Of a stretch of 12,002 nt of DNA, positions 1-6,307 are shown piece after piece. The translations under genes were made by a program, and so were the position numbers. The DNA lies in contig JAFQOY010000261.1 in the NCBI GenBank assembly GCA_017412025.1, positions 1 to 12,002 of the forward strand, read 5' to 3'. This stretch comes from Clostridia bacterium. Its GTDB lineage: Bacteria; Bacillota_A; Clostridia; Christensenellales; Aristaeellaceae. The notes under the pieces were generated by a model, which had not been told where the DNA came from, did not search any database, and saw nothing but the letters and a program-made list of their open reading frames with translations. Each line of letters opens with the position of its first letter. The stretch's first letter is position 1.

Positions 1-20
1 AGCAGGAAAACCTCTTTGAA

Positions 21-64
21 GGCTCCCTCCTGAGGGAGCTGTCAGCGAAGCTGACTGAGGGAGT
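21..64. repeat. Folded palindromic repeat (REP/MITE-like) at left edge
   Basis: Seen in sequence: GCTCCCTC (22-29) can pair with GAGGGAGC (32-39). GTCAGC (41-46) pairs with GCTGAC (50-55) across a GAA loop. A second GAGGGAG (57-63) can pair with the same CTCCCTC (23-29) and close a larger structure. This arrangement resembles short non-coding palindromic repeats found in many copies in gut Clostridia genomes; that is from memory of such repeats, and copy number cannot be tested in one window. Bases 71-86 and 111-129 form a further imperfect fold-back, so the element may run to about 129. It lies just downstream of the minus-strand XRE gene and could help end its transcript, but no clear U-tract follows. 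Confidence 0.6.
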
Positions 65-141
65 GAATAGAGCGCGCTCCTTGCGATTCCCCACGCTCCG
101 CTTCGCTGATTCGCTCACAGGATGCGCTTGGCTGCGGTGCC

Positions 142-540
142 TCAGAAGGGGGAGCATTCGGGTTCAGTTCCTGCAGTTTCACCGTGCACGGGCAGCGCCG
201 CAGCGCCTGAGCAGGCGCACAGATGCTTTTTGCGAAGCAGCGCGACCATATCGGACACCACTTCCTGTTCATATTCGTAAAGCCCGCGGTAGTTGTTGAT
301 CAGCAGGATCTCAGATTTGCGCAGATGCATGACGGGCGTTTCACTCAGGCAGGAGAAAAACTCACAGGGCGACATCTCAAGCGCCTGACAGATCCGCTCA
401 AGCAGATCCATAGAGGGGTTCTTTGTTCCCTTGCATAGCTTGTTGAGGTAAGCCGGCGTCATACCGAGCTTTTCCGCCAGCGCTTTTTGCGTGGTCTTTC
501 GCAGCTCAATGGCCGCGACGAGATTCTTGCTGATGTCCAT
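142..540 (-). CDS. XRE-family helix-turn-helix transcriptional regulator
   Basis: A 132-residue DNA-binding regulator. Residues about 6-60 form a typical XRE/Cro-CI helix-turn-helix: TTQKALAEKLGMTPAYLNKL holds the two core helices and NPSMDLLERICQALEMSP follows as the closing part of the domain. Residues 74-105 (RKSEILLINNYRGLYEYEQ, then a short helix) match the C-terminal segment often seen in small XRE repressors, where 'E..LI..YR.L....Q' is followed by a helix that probably dimerises. The last 25 residues are Cys- and Pro-containing and look disordered. The ATG at 540 is preceded by AAGGAG with a six-base spacer. The gene is divergent from the small XRE gene at 719, and its promoter overlaps an inverted repeat, so autorepression is likely. 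Target genes are unknown. Confidence 0.9.
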   Translation of the reverse strand: MDISKNLVAAIELRKTTQKALAEKLGMTPAYLNKLCKGTKNPSMDLLERICQALEMSPCEFFSCLSETPVMHLRKSEILLINNYRGLYEYEQEVVSDMVALLRKKHLCACSGAAALPVHGETAGTEPECSPF

Positions 541-562
541 GCAGTGCTCCTTATCGAAAATA

Positions 563-574
563 TTCCTGACGGAA
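563..574. promoter_or_regulatory. Putative operator A, perfect inverted repeat
   Basis: TTCC-TGAC-GGAA is a perfect inverted repeat lying between the -10 of the minus-strand XRE promoter (577-582) and its ribosome binding site, near the expected transcription start. On the minus strand it reads into GGAATATT, which also occurs in element B (621-637). Inference: autoregulatory site for the XRE protein at 142-540. Confidence 0.45.
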
Positions 575-576
575 AT

Positions 577-605
577 ATTATGATCTATTCTCTCCGGAAA
601 ATCAA
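577..605 (-). promoter_or_regulatory. Promoter for the minus-strand XRE regulator
   Basis: On the minus strand TTGATT (605-600) is followed after 17 bases by CATAAT (582-577), a good sigma-A type pair. It predicts a start near 570 and a leader of about 30 bases before the ATG at 540. Confidence 0.55.
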
Positions 606-618
606 GAGAAGAGAAAAA

Positions 619-672
619 TTAACCTGAAGGGAATATTTCTGTGTTGACATATTAACCTACAAGGGATATAAT
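619..672 (+). promoter_or_regulatory. Two direct operator-like repeats, B and C
   Basis: TTAACCTGAAGGGAATATT begins at 619 and TTAACCTACAAGGGATAT begins at 652, so the copies are offset by 33 bases, about three helical turns. Each has a CCT...AGG core with partial dyad symmetry. B lies just upstream of the -35 and C covers the spacer and -10 of the plus-strand promoter. Inference: binding sites for one or both neighbouring XRE proteins, with occupation of C blocking RNA polymerase. Confidence 0.5.
644..672 (+). promoter_or_regulatory. Consensus sigma-A promoter for the small XRE gene
   Basis: TTGACA (644-649) and TATAAT (667-672) are perfect consensus hexamers with an optimal 17-base spacer. 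Transcription should start near 679, giving a leader of about 40 bases before the TTG start at 719. Such a strong promoter is expected to be held down by a repressor, in line with the operator-like repeat inside its spacer. Confidence 0.8.
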
Positions 673-718
673 AAGCGATGTAAATGGTACTGACAGGACA
701 GTTTTGGGGTGGTGAAGG

Positions 719-919
719 TTGACTTTAAGAGAATTGAGAAAAACGAAGAGACTTACACAGAAGGGGCTGTCGGCCAGATGCGGCGTGAGCCAGTGCTATA
801 TCTGCGCGCTGGAGCAGGGCAGGAAGAGAAGCCCCAGCATGGATGTTGTCCGCCGGCTGGCGGCAGGGCTTGGGGTCAAGGCTTCCTGTGTGCTTGACGC
901 GCTGGAGGAGGCGGTGTAG
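719..919 (+). CDS. Small Cro-like XRE-family DNA-binding protein (TTG start)
   Basis: A 66-residue protein that is almost entirely one XRE helix-turn-helix domain: LRELRKTKRLTQKGLSARCG, then VSQCYICALEQGRKRSPSMD, then VRRLAAGLGV as the last helix. It has no ligand-binding or dimerisation extension, so it resembles Cro-type repressors and small antitoxin-like regulators. An in-frame TGA at 713-715 makes the TTG at 719 the first usable start; GGGGTGG at 706-712 is a serviceable ribosome binding site with a six-base spacer. An overlapping plus-strand frame starting with GTG at 709 lacks any recognisable domain and is rejected. The gene faces the end of the importer operon, and no terminator of its own is evident. 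Confidence 0.8.
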   Translation: MTLRELRKTKRLTQKGLSARCGVSQCYICALEQGRKRSPSMDVVRRLAAGLGVKASCVLDALEEAV

Positions 920-964
920 GGGCGTACGGGGAGGGTTTGGATTCTGCGTCTGAAGTCGCTGCAC

Positions 965-1004
965 AAAAAAGCGGCCCCGATCCCAAAGAAGGGAGCGAAG
1001 CCGC
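965..1004 (-). terminator. Rho-independent terminator of the importer operon
   Basis: On the minus strand a 14-base stem (1004-991 with 984-971) closes a six-base loop, TTCTTT. It includes two G-U pairs and one mismatch and is followed directly by six T residues (970-965). It lies 14 bases past the stop of the 87-residue protein, exactly where the operon should end. On the plus strand no T-run follows, so it would be a poor terminator for the gene at 719-919. Confidence 0.85.
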
Positions 1005-1017
1005 CTGAAGGATTCTG

Positions 1018-1281
1018 TCAGACCCTGAACCACACATGCAGGCAGAACAGGATGAAGAGGATCAGGAACGCGGAAAACACGGCGCACACCAGCAGCGACG
1101 CCTTCAGCGCGCCCCAGAGGGCAAAGCGCGTCTGGCGCTTGTCAAGCGTCTCGTGCGGCATGCCCAGCCATTCGGGCACGGAATTCTCCTTTTCGGGCGC
1201 ATACCACGGCATGCCGTCCACGTTCATGTCGGCGATCACGTGGCCGTCGTCGCCCTCGGGGAGACGGTTATTCCTTGTCAT
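1018..1281 (-). CDS. Small single-pass membrane protein at the importer operon tail
   Basis: An 87-residue protein of no family I recognise. The N-terminal ~52 residues are hydrophilic and contain the distinctive stretch LPEGDDGHVIADMNVDGMPW (residues 7-26), followed by a Pro-containing segment and a basic patch (DKRQTR, 47-52). Residues about 55-83 form one strongly hydrophobic helix. With positive charge just before the helix and only a few residues after it, the N-terminus probably faces the cytoplasm. The ATG at 1281 has GGAG seven bases upstream, and the gene overlaps the end of oppF by 14 bases, so it is probably translationally coupled. The position suggests an accessory or regulatory subunit of the ABC importer, perhaps contacting the ATPases; this is inference from context only. 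Confidence 0.8.
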   Translation of the reverse strand: MTRNNRLPEGDDGHVIADMNVDGMPWYAPEKENSVPEWLGMPHETLDKRQTRFALWGALKASLLVCAVFSAFLILFILFCLHVWFRV

Positions 1282-2272
1282 AGCCGCTCTCCGGGTCGTA
1301 GATGTGGCAGGCTACGGTATGGCCGCCGCCCATGTCCATCGTGCGCGGCGCCTTTTGCGCGCACACGCCCTTGCACATGCGGCAGCGCGTGTGGAACTTG
1401 CAGCCGCTGGGCGGATTGGCGGGGGAGGGGATGTTGCCCTCCAGGATGATGCGGTTCATCTTCACCGTCGGATCCGGCACCGGAATGGCGGAGAAGAGCG
1501 CCTGCGTGTAGGGGTGCAGCGGATTGGCGAAGATCTCCTTCTTGTCCGCATACTCGACCATGTTGCCCAGGTACATGACGCCGACGGTGTCGGAGATGTG
1601 CTGGACGACGGACAGATCGTGGCTGATGAAGAGATACGTGAGGTTGAACTCCTTCTGCAGATCCTCCAGCAGGTTGATGATCTGCGCCTGAATCGACACG
1701 TCCAGCGCGGAAACCGGCTCGTCGCAGACGATGAAATCCGGGTTGAGCGCGATGGCGCGGGCGATGCAGATGCGCTGGCGCTGGCCGCCGGAGAACTCGT
1801 GCGGATAGCGGTCCTTCTGGTATTCATGCAGGCCGCAGGCCTTCATGATGCGCGTCACGTAGGCGTCAAGCTCCTTCTCCGGCACGATCTTGTGCTCGCG
1901 CACGGCCTCGCCGATGATCTCGCCGACGGGCAGGCGCGGGGAAAGGCTGGAATACGGATCCTGGAAGATCAGCTGGATCTTCGGGCGGAAGGCGCGCCTC
2001 TCCCTGGAGGAGAGCTTGTCCACCTCGGTCTCGCCGTTGAAGAGCACGGTGCCGCTGGTCTTGTCCGTCAGGTTGAGGATGGTCTTGCCGATGGTCGTCT
2101 TGCCGCAGCCGGACTCGCCGACCAGGCCCATCGTCGTGCCGCGCTTGATGGTGAAGGAGACGTCCTCCACGGCGTGCACATGGCCGACCACGCGGCCGAA
2201 GAGACCCGCCTTGATGGGGAAGTACTTGCAGAGGTTCCTGACCTCCACGACGTTTTCCGTCTTATTCGGCAT
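1268..2272 (-). CDS. oppF: Oligopeptide ABC transporter ATP-binding protein OppF
   Basis: A 334-residue ATPase that, with OppD, powers peptide import from the cytoplasmic face. All nucleotide-binding elements are present: Walker A GESGCGKTT (52-60), Q-loop Q104 in LIFQDPYSSLSPR, signature FSGGQ (160-164), Walker B IVCDEP (181-186) and H-loop His218. The C-terminal oligopeptide/dipeptide extension starts near HPYTQALFSAIP (253) and carries C291, C297, C300 and C304, the cysteine pattern that binds an iron-sulfur cluster in some Opp/Dpp ATPases. The start at 2272 has GGGAGG eight bases upstream; a frame extension to 2299 would run deeper into oppD and is unlikely. It overlaps oppD by 11 bases. 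The ACA-to-SGG and P-loop regions are intact, so it should be active. The transported substrate cannot be deduced from this subunit. Confidence 0.95.
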   Translation of the reverse strand: MPNKTENVVEVRNLCKYFPIKAGLFGRVVGHVHAVEDVSFTIKRGTTMGLVGESGCGKTTIGKTILNLTDKTSGTVLFNGETEVDKLSSRERRAFRPKIQLIFQDPYSSLSPRLPVGEIIGEAVREHKIVPEKELDAYVTRIMKACGLHEYQKDRYPHEFSGGQRQRICIARAIALNPDFIVCDEPVSALDVSIQAQIINLLEDLQKEFNLTYLFISHDLSVVQHISDTVGVMYLGNMVEYADKKEIFANPLHPYTQALFSAIPVPDPTVKMNRIILEGNIPSPANPPSGCKFHTRCRMCKGVCAQKAPRTMDMGGGHTVACHIYDPESGYDKE

Positions 2273-3434
2273 CGCGGGCACCTCCCTTGTCTTCGTCAAG
2301 ATAACGCCAGCAGCTGACGATGTGGGTATCGGTCACATGGATTTCGGGCGGATACTTGCCCTGGCAGTTTTCAACGCACATTTCGCAGCGGTCGCGGAAG
2401 TAGCAGTAGTCCGGCATGGCGATGGGGTTGGGCACCGCGCCGGGGATGGAGTACAGGCGGTCCGTCGTCTTGTTGATGACGGGCTTGGACTTCATCAGGC
2501 CGATGGTGTAGGGGTGGCGCGGGTCGAGGAATACCTCGTGCGCAAGGCCCTTTTCCACCACGCGTCCGGCATACATGACCACGACGTAATCCGCCATCTC
2601 GGCGATGACGCCCAGATCGTGCGTGATGAGCATGATGGAGGCGTTGATCTTGTCCTTCAGGTCGCGCAGAAGCTCCAGAATCTGCGCCTGGATGGTCACG
2701 TCCAGCGCGGTCGTTGGCTCGTCGGCGATGATCAGGCGCGGATTGCACACCAGCGCCATGGCGATGACGATGCGCTGGCGCATACCGCCGGAGAGCTCGT
2801 GCGGATAGCGGTTGTACACGCCCTCGGCGTCGGCGATGCCGACCATCTTGATCGCGTCGATGGAGCGCTGCCTGACTTCTTCCTTGCTCATCTGCGGGTT
2901 GTGCAGCGAGATGACCTCGTCGAGCTGGAAGCCGATGCGGAACACCGGGTTGAGGCTGGTCATCGGCTCCTGGAAGATCATGGAGATCACGTTGCCGCGG
3001 ATCTTTTCCATCGCCTCGATGGGCATCTGCGCCACGTCGTAGGCCTTGTCGCCGAGGTTCAGACGCATCTCGCCCGCGACGGTCTGGCCGGTCGGGCGCT
3101 GCACCAGCTGCATCAGGCTCATGCTCGTCACGCTCTTGCCGCAGCCGCTCTCGCCCACGATGCCGACCGTCTTGCCGATGGGCACGTTGAAGCTCACGCC
3201 GTCCACGGCCTTGACCGTGCCGATGTCGGTGAAGAAGTAGGTGTGCAGGTTGTCAAATTCCACGACGTTTGCAGGATCCTTCATCTTCGTCAGGTATTCG
3301 CTTTCCGGCACGTTCTTGCGCGTGCGTTTCTTTTCGTATTCCCGGGTGATGCGCATGTTTTCCTTGCTGATGCGCCGGGACTCCTTCGCGGAAATGTATC
3401 CGGAGGATTTCTTTTCGTTCTTTTCGTTGCTCAT
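2262..3434 (-). CDS. oppD: Oligopeptide ABC transporter ATP-binding protein OppD, with N-terminal extension
   Basis: A 390-residue ATPase partner of OppF. It has Walker A GESGCGKS (94-101), Q-loop Q155 in MIFQEPMTSLNP, signature LSGGM (214-218), Walker B LIIADEP (234-240) and H-loop His272. The oligopeptide-type C-terminal domain follows HPYTIGL (308-314) and has C344, C350, C353 and C357, a potential 4Fe-4S ligand set. The ABC domain begins only at about residue 55. The first 50 residues are very rich in Lys, Arg, Glu and Ser and probably helical, which is longer than the ~330-residue norm for the family. The start at 3434 is supported by GGAGGGG six bases upstream, whereas the internal Met51 has no ribosome binding site. 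The gap from oppC is 16 bases and the 3' end overlaps oppF by 11. Confidence 0.95.
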   Translation of the reverse strand: MSNEKNEKKSSGYISAKESRRISKENMRITREYEKKRTRKNVPESEYLTKMKDPANVVEFDNLHTYFFTDIGTVKAVDGVSFNVPIGKTVGIVGESGCGKSVTSMSLMQLVQRPTGQTVAGEMRLNLGDKAYDVAQMPIEAMEKIRGNVISMIFQEPMTSLNPVFRIGFQLDEVISLHNPQMSKEEVRQRSIDAIKMVGIADAEGVYNRYPHELSGGMRQRIVIAMALVCNPRLIIADEPTTALDVTIQAQILELLRDLKDKINASIMLITHDLGVIAEMADYVVVMYAGRVVEKGLAHEVFLDPRHPYTIGLMKSKPVINKTTDRLYSIPGAVPNPIAMPDYCYFRDRCEMCVENCQGKYPPEIHVTDTHIVSCWRYLDEDKGGARDAE

Positions 3435-3450
3435 GCTTATCCCCTCCAGA

Positions 3451-5208
3451 TTATCGCTTCATCTTCGGATCGAACGCGTCGCGCAGACCGTCGCCGACGA
3501 AGTTGAAGCCAAGAACCGTCAGCACCATGAGCAGGCCGGCCGGAATCCAGATGAACCAGTAGTTGCTCATGACGTAGATGTTGCTGGCGGAGTTGATGAT
3601 GGTGCCCCAGGAGGCCAGCGGATACTTGATGCCAAGGCCGAGGAAGGACAGCGTCGCCTCCGTCAGGATGATGGAGCCCAGGCTCATCGTGGCCTGCACG
3701 ATCAGCAGCGGCATGACGTTGGGCACCAGGTGCTTGAAGATGCGCTGGCTGATGCGGATGCCGGTGGCCTCGGTGGCAACCATGAAGTCCTGCTCGCGCA
3801 GGGAGAGAATCTGGCCGCGCACTGTGCGCGCGATGCCCGTCCAGCCCATCAGGCCCATGATCGCCATCAGCAGGAAGATGCGGATGTACGGGTTGAGCTC
3901 AAAGGCGTCCATCAGCGAACCGGCGATGATCATCATCGGGTAGTAGGGGATGGAGTTGAACAGGTCGACAAAGCGCATGCAGAAGGTATCCACCCAGCCG
4001 CCGAAATAGCCGGACACGCCGCCGACGATGACGCCGATGAGCAGCTCCAGGATGACGACGACGAAGCCGACCATAAGGCTGATGCGGCCGCCGTACATCA
4101 GGCGGGTGATGACGTCCATGCCATGGTCGTCGGTGCCCAGCCAGTGGGAGGCGCTCGGCGCGGAATACATGTCCACCAGGTAAGTGACCTGACGGGTATA
4201 GACGATATAGCTGTTCAGGTTCAGCGCAATGGTGTGGCGCTCGGTTTCGCCATTGGCGTTCACATAGTCAAACTCGGTCTTGTGCTGCGCGATGGCGTCG
4301 GCGACGGCGGCCTTGTAGTCCATCGGCAGGAAGGTGCCGGCAGCCATCGGGCTGACGATGACGTTGGAGACGCTGGCGATCATGGTCCTTGCGTCGCCTT
4401 CGCCCTGATAGATGGAAGCGGTGGTCTCGTTTTCCACGTCGATGCCGTAGGTTTCGCCGTTCACCTTAAAGGTGGATGCGCCCGCATGCATGGCGGTCTC
4501 GCTGGCGAGGCGGAAATCGAAGCTGGAGACAAGATCGCGGTACGCGCTGTCTGAGCTGTCGTAGGCGAGCATGCTGGCCAGCGCGATATCCTGCGCGCCG
4601 GAGAGCGTGTAGGACTTGGCCTTGCCCGGGGTGAGGGTATAGGCGCCGCCCTCGCATTCAAAGGAGGTCTGTCCGGCCTTGACGGCGGCGACGGCGGCGT
4701 TTTCCACGGCCTTGCTGATCTCAACGCCCGCCTTGGGCTTGACCTGGGCGATCTTGCCCAGCGCCGTCACGGTGCCCAGCTCGCTGGCCTTGCCGATGCG
4801 GTAGAAGCCGTCGTCCACCTTGACGACGGAGTAGGTCTCCTTGCCGGCGGTGAAGCTGGCGTCGCCGTTCTTGACGGCGAGGTTGAAGCTGGCGCGCGCC
4901 GTGGCGGGCAGCTCCGCGCCGGGGATGGTCACATAGCGGTATTCCGTATTGACCACGGCGCTGGCGTATTCCTTGGTCGCATAGTCGTATTTATAGAAGA
5001 CCTCGTCCTGCCTGTAGGGCGACACGACGCCGCCGATGAAGGAGAAGGCGAACATGAACACGAGAATGCAGATGCCCAGAATGGCGAGGCGGTTGCGGAT
5101 GAACCGCTTGAAAACCATCATGCCGGGCGAGAGCACCTTGACGCGGCGGCCGTCGTCCAGGCTCAGGTTTTCCTCTTTATTGATCGAATCGTTTCGTTTT
5201 TCACTCAT
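3451..5208 (-). CDS. oppC: Oligopeptide ABC transporter permease OppC with large extracytoplasmic repeat domain
   Basis: A 585-residue inner-membrane permease, about twice the usual ~300. Residues 1-39 are a charged cytoplasmic lead, and TM1 spans 40-62. The standard permease domain resumes at about 350 with SASHWLGTDDHGMDVITRL and holds five more membrane segments (about 374-400, 416-432, 442-460, 498-520, 548-575). The cytoplasmic coupling (EAA) loop lies near 475-500 (GIRISQRIFKHLVPNVMP). Between TM1 and this domain are about 290 residues outside the membrane, in which a motif of the form A-x3-G-x-S/T-x-F recurs four times, with its Phe at 119, 183, 247 and 313. The ATG at 5208 has GGGGAG about seven bases upstream. 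Gaps are 21 bases to oppB and 16 to oppD. The extra domain may contact the binding protein or the cell wall; that is inference. Confidence 0.93.
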   Translation of the reverse strand: MSEKRNDSINKEENLSLDDGRRVKVLSPGMMVFKRFIRNRLAILGICILVFMFAFSFIGGVVSPYRQDEVFYKYDYATKEYASAVVNTEYRYVTIPGAELPATARASFNLAVKNGDASFTAGKETYSVVKVDDGFYRIGKASELGTVTALGKIAQVKPKAGVEISKAVENAAVAAVKAGQTSFECEGGAYTLTPGKAKSYTLSGAQDIALASMLAYDSSDSAYRDLVSSFDFRLASETAMHAGASTFKVNGETYGIDVENETTASIYQGEGDARTMIASVSNVIVSPMAAGTFLPMDYKAAVADAIAQHKTEFDYVNANGETERHTIALNLNSYIVYTRQVTYLVDMYSAPSASHWLGTDDHGMDVITRLMYGGRISLMVGFVVVILELLIGVIVGGVSGYFGGWVDTFCMRFVDLFNSIPYYPMMIIAGSLMDAFELNPYIRIFLLMAIMGLMGWTGIARTVRGQILSLREQDFMVATEATGIRISQRIFKHLVPNVMPLLIVQATMSLGSIILTEATLSFLGLGIKYPLASWGTIINSASNIYVMSNYWFIWIPAGLLMVLTVLGFNFVGDGLRDAFDPKMKR

Positions 5209-5229
5209 TTTGTGGCTCCCCTTTTCCGG

Positions 5230-6225
5230 TTAATTCACGCGTACGCGGGGATCGACCACTGCGTACATGATATCAGCCAGCATCAGGCTCACCTGCGTGA
5301 GCACGAGGCCAAACACCGAATAGAACATGGTGAAGGGCAGGTCGCCCGCGACCATAGCGTCGTATGAGATATATCCGATGCCCGGAATCTGGTAGAGCGT
5401 TTCGGTGATCATGGAACCGCTGAACAGGCTGGGAACCAGATAGCTCAGGTAGCTGACCAGCGGAATGAGGGTATTGCGGAAGGCATGGCGGTTGATGACG
5501 ACCTTCTCCGACAGGCCCTTGGCACGGGCGGTGCGGATGTAATCGGCGTTGAGCACTTCCAGCATGTTGGTGCGGGTATAGCGGGTGAGGCCGCCGACGT
5601 TGAGCATGCACAGGGTCAGCACAGGCAGGAACATGTGATGCGCCATATCCATAAACTTGCCCCAGGAAGACAGCTGGTCGTAATAGCGGCCGACAATGCC
5701 GTAAAGGTCGAACCATCCCAGCTTGACGGCGAATATGTATTTGAGCACCGTCGCCAGGAAGAACGTGGGCAGGGAGATGCACAGCATCGCGAAGATCATG
5801 ATGCCGTAGTCAAACTTGCCGTACTGATTGCGCGCGGCCTGTATGCCGAGCGGTATACAGATGATGATCTGCAAAAACAGTGTGATGATGTTGAGTACGA
5901 CGGAATACCAGATGACGTCGTTAAACTTCTGGGTGACGGGTACGCCGTAGAACCAGGAATCGCCGAAGTCGCCGCGGGCGACGTTGCCCAGCCAGCTGAC
6001 ATAGCCCTGCACGACGCCCTCATCCATGTGATAGGCCTCGGTGAGCTTTTCCAGCCATTCCTGATAACTGGCGCCGCCGGTGGTGGCGGTGGCAGCCGCG
6101 CGTTCACGCGCGAGCTTCTCCACGTAGCTTGTGGGCATGCTGCGCATGACGCCGTAGATGATAAAACCACCGCACAGAATGATCATCAGCGCCAGGCAGA
6201 TACGCCTGACAATGAATTTCCACAC
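5230..6225 (-). CDS. oppB: Oligopeptide ABC transporter permease OppB (GTG start)
   Basis: A 331-residue permease that forms the membrane channel with OppC, close to the family norm. TM1 is at about 8-26. An extracytoplasmic stretch follows, with the typical GDFGDSWFYGVPV (85-97). The binding-protein-dependent permease domain begins near residue 104 with further membrane segments at about 104-130, 139-166, 197-213, 256-276 and 296-323. The cytoplasmic coupling loop is at about 228-256 (ADYIRTARAKGLSEKVVINR, then HAFRNTLIPL). The segment ETLYQIPGIGYISYDAMVAG is also characteristic. The start is GTG at 6225, with GGAGGAG about eight bases upstream on the minus strand. It is separated from the binding-protein gene by 170 bases that hold a strong hairpin. 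Confidence 0.95.
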   Translation of the reverse strand: MWKFIVRRICLALMIILCGGFIIYGVMRSMPTSYVEKLARERAAATATTGGASYQEWLEKLTEAYHMDEGVVQGYVSWLGNVARGDFGDSWFYGVPVTQKFNDVIWYSVVLNIITLFLQIIICIPLGIQAARNQYGKFDYGIMIFAMLCISLPTFFLATVLKYIFAVKLGWFDLYGIVGRYYDQLSSWGKFMDMAHHMFLPVLTLCMLNVGGLTRYTRTNMLEVLNADYIRTARAKGLSEKVVINRHAFRNTLIPLVSYLSYLVPSLFSGSMITETLYQIPGIGYISYDAMVAGDLPFTMFYSVFGLVLTQVSLMLADIMYAVVDPRVRVN

Positions 6226-6275
6226 TTGAATTTCTCCTCCTTATTGTGAAAGCTGCAGGCTTCAATATGAGAGAA

Positions 6276-6307
6276 GGCCGTCCTCCTCCCTGAGAAGGAG
6301 GACGGCC
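6276..6307 (-). terminator. Intercistronic stem-loop between binding-protein and permease genes
   Basis: GGCCGTCCTCCT (6276-6287) and AGGAGGACGGCC (6296-6307) form a perfect 12-base-pair stem with an eight-base loop. On the minus strand it is followed by TTCTCTCATATT, pyrimidine-rich but not a true U-tract. This fits a partial terminator or an mRNA-stabilising 3' stem after the binding-protein message, a common way for ABC importers to make more binding protein than permease. A weaker fold-back, GGGTGCAT (6341-6348) with ATGCA/ACCC (6355-6365, two-base bulge), lies nearer the binding-protein stop. The rest of the 170-base gap has no ORF. Confidence 0.6.

Noticed and set aside
42..299. Short open frames on both strands at the left edge
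   Set aside because: They are made of the palindromic repeat and the antisense of the XRE gene tail, with no ribosome binding site.
709..897. 62-codon plus-strand frame beginning with GTG at 709
   Set aside because: No recognisable domain; the frame starting at TTG 719 encodes a clear helix-turn-helix over the same bases.
1052..4554. Long plus-strand open frames (1052-2317, 1890-3506, 3241-4554) opposite oppF, oppD and oppC
   Set aside because: They translate to low-complexity His/Asp/Ala/Leu-rich sequence without motifs and lie antisense to clear ABC transporter genes.
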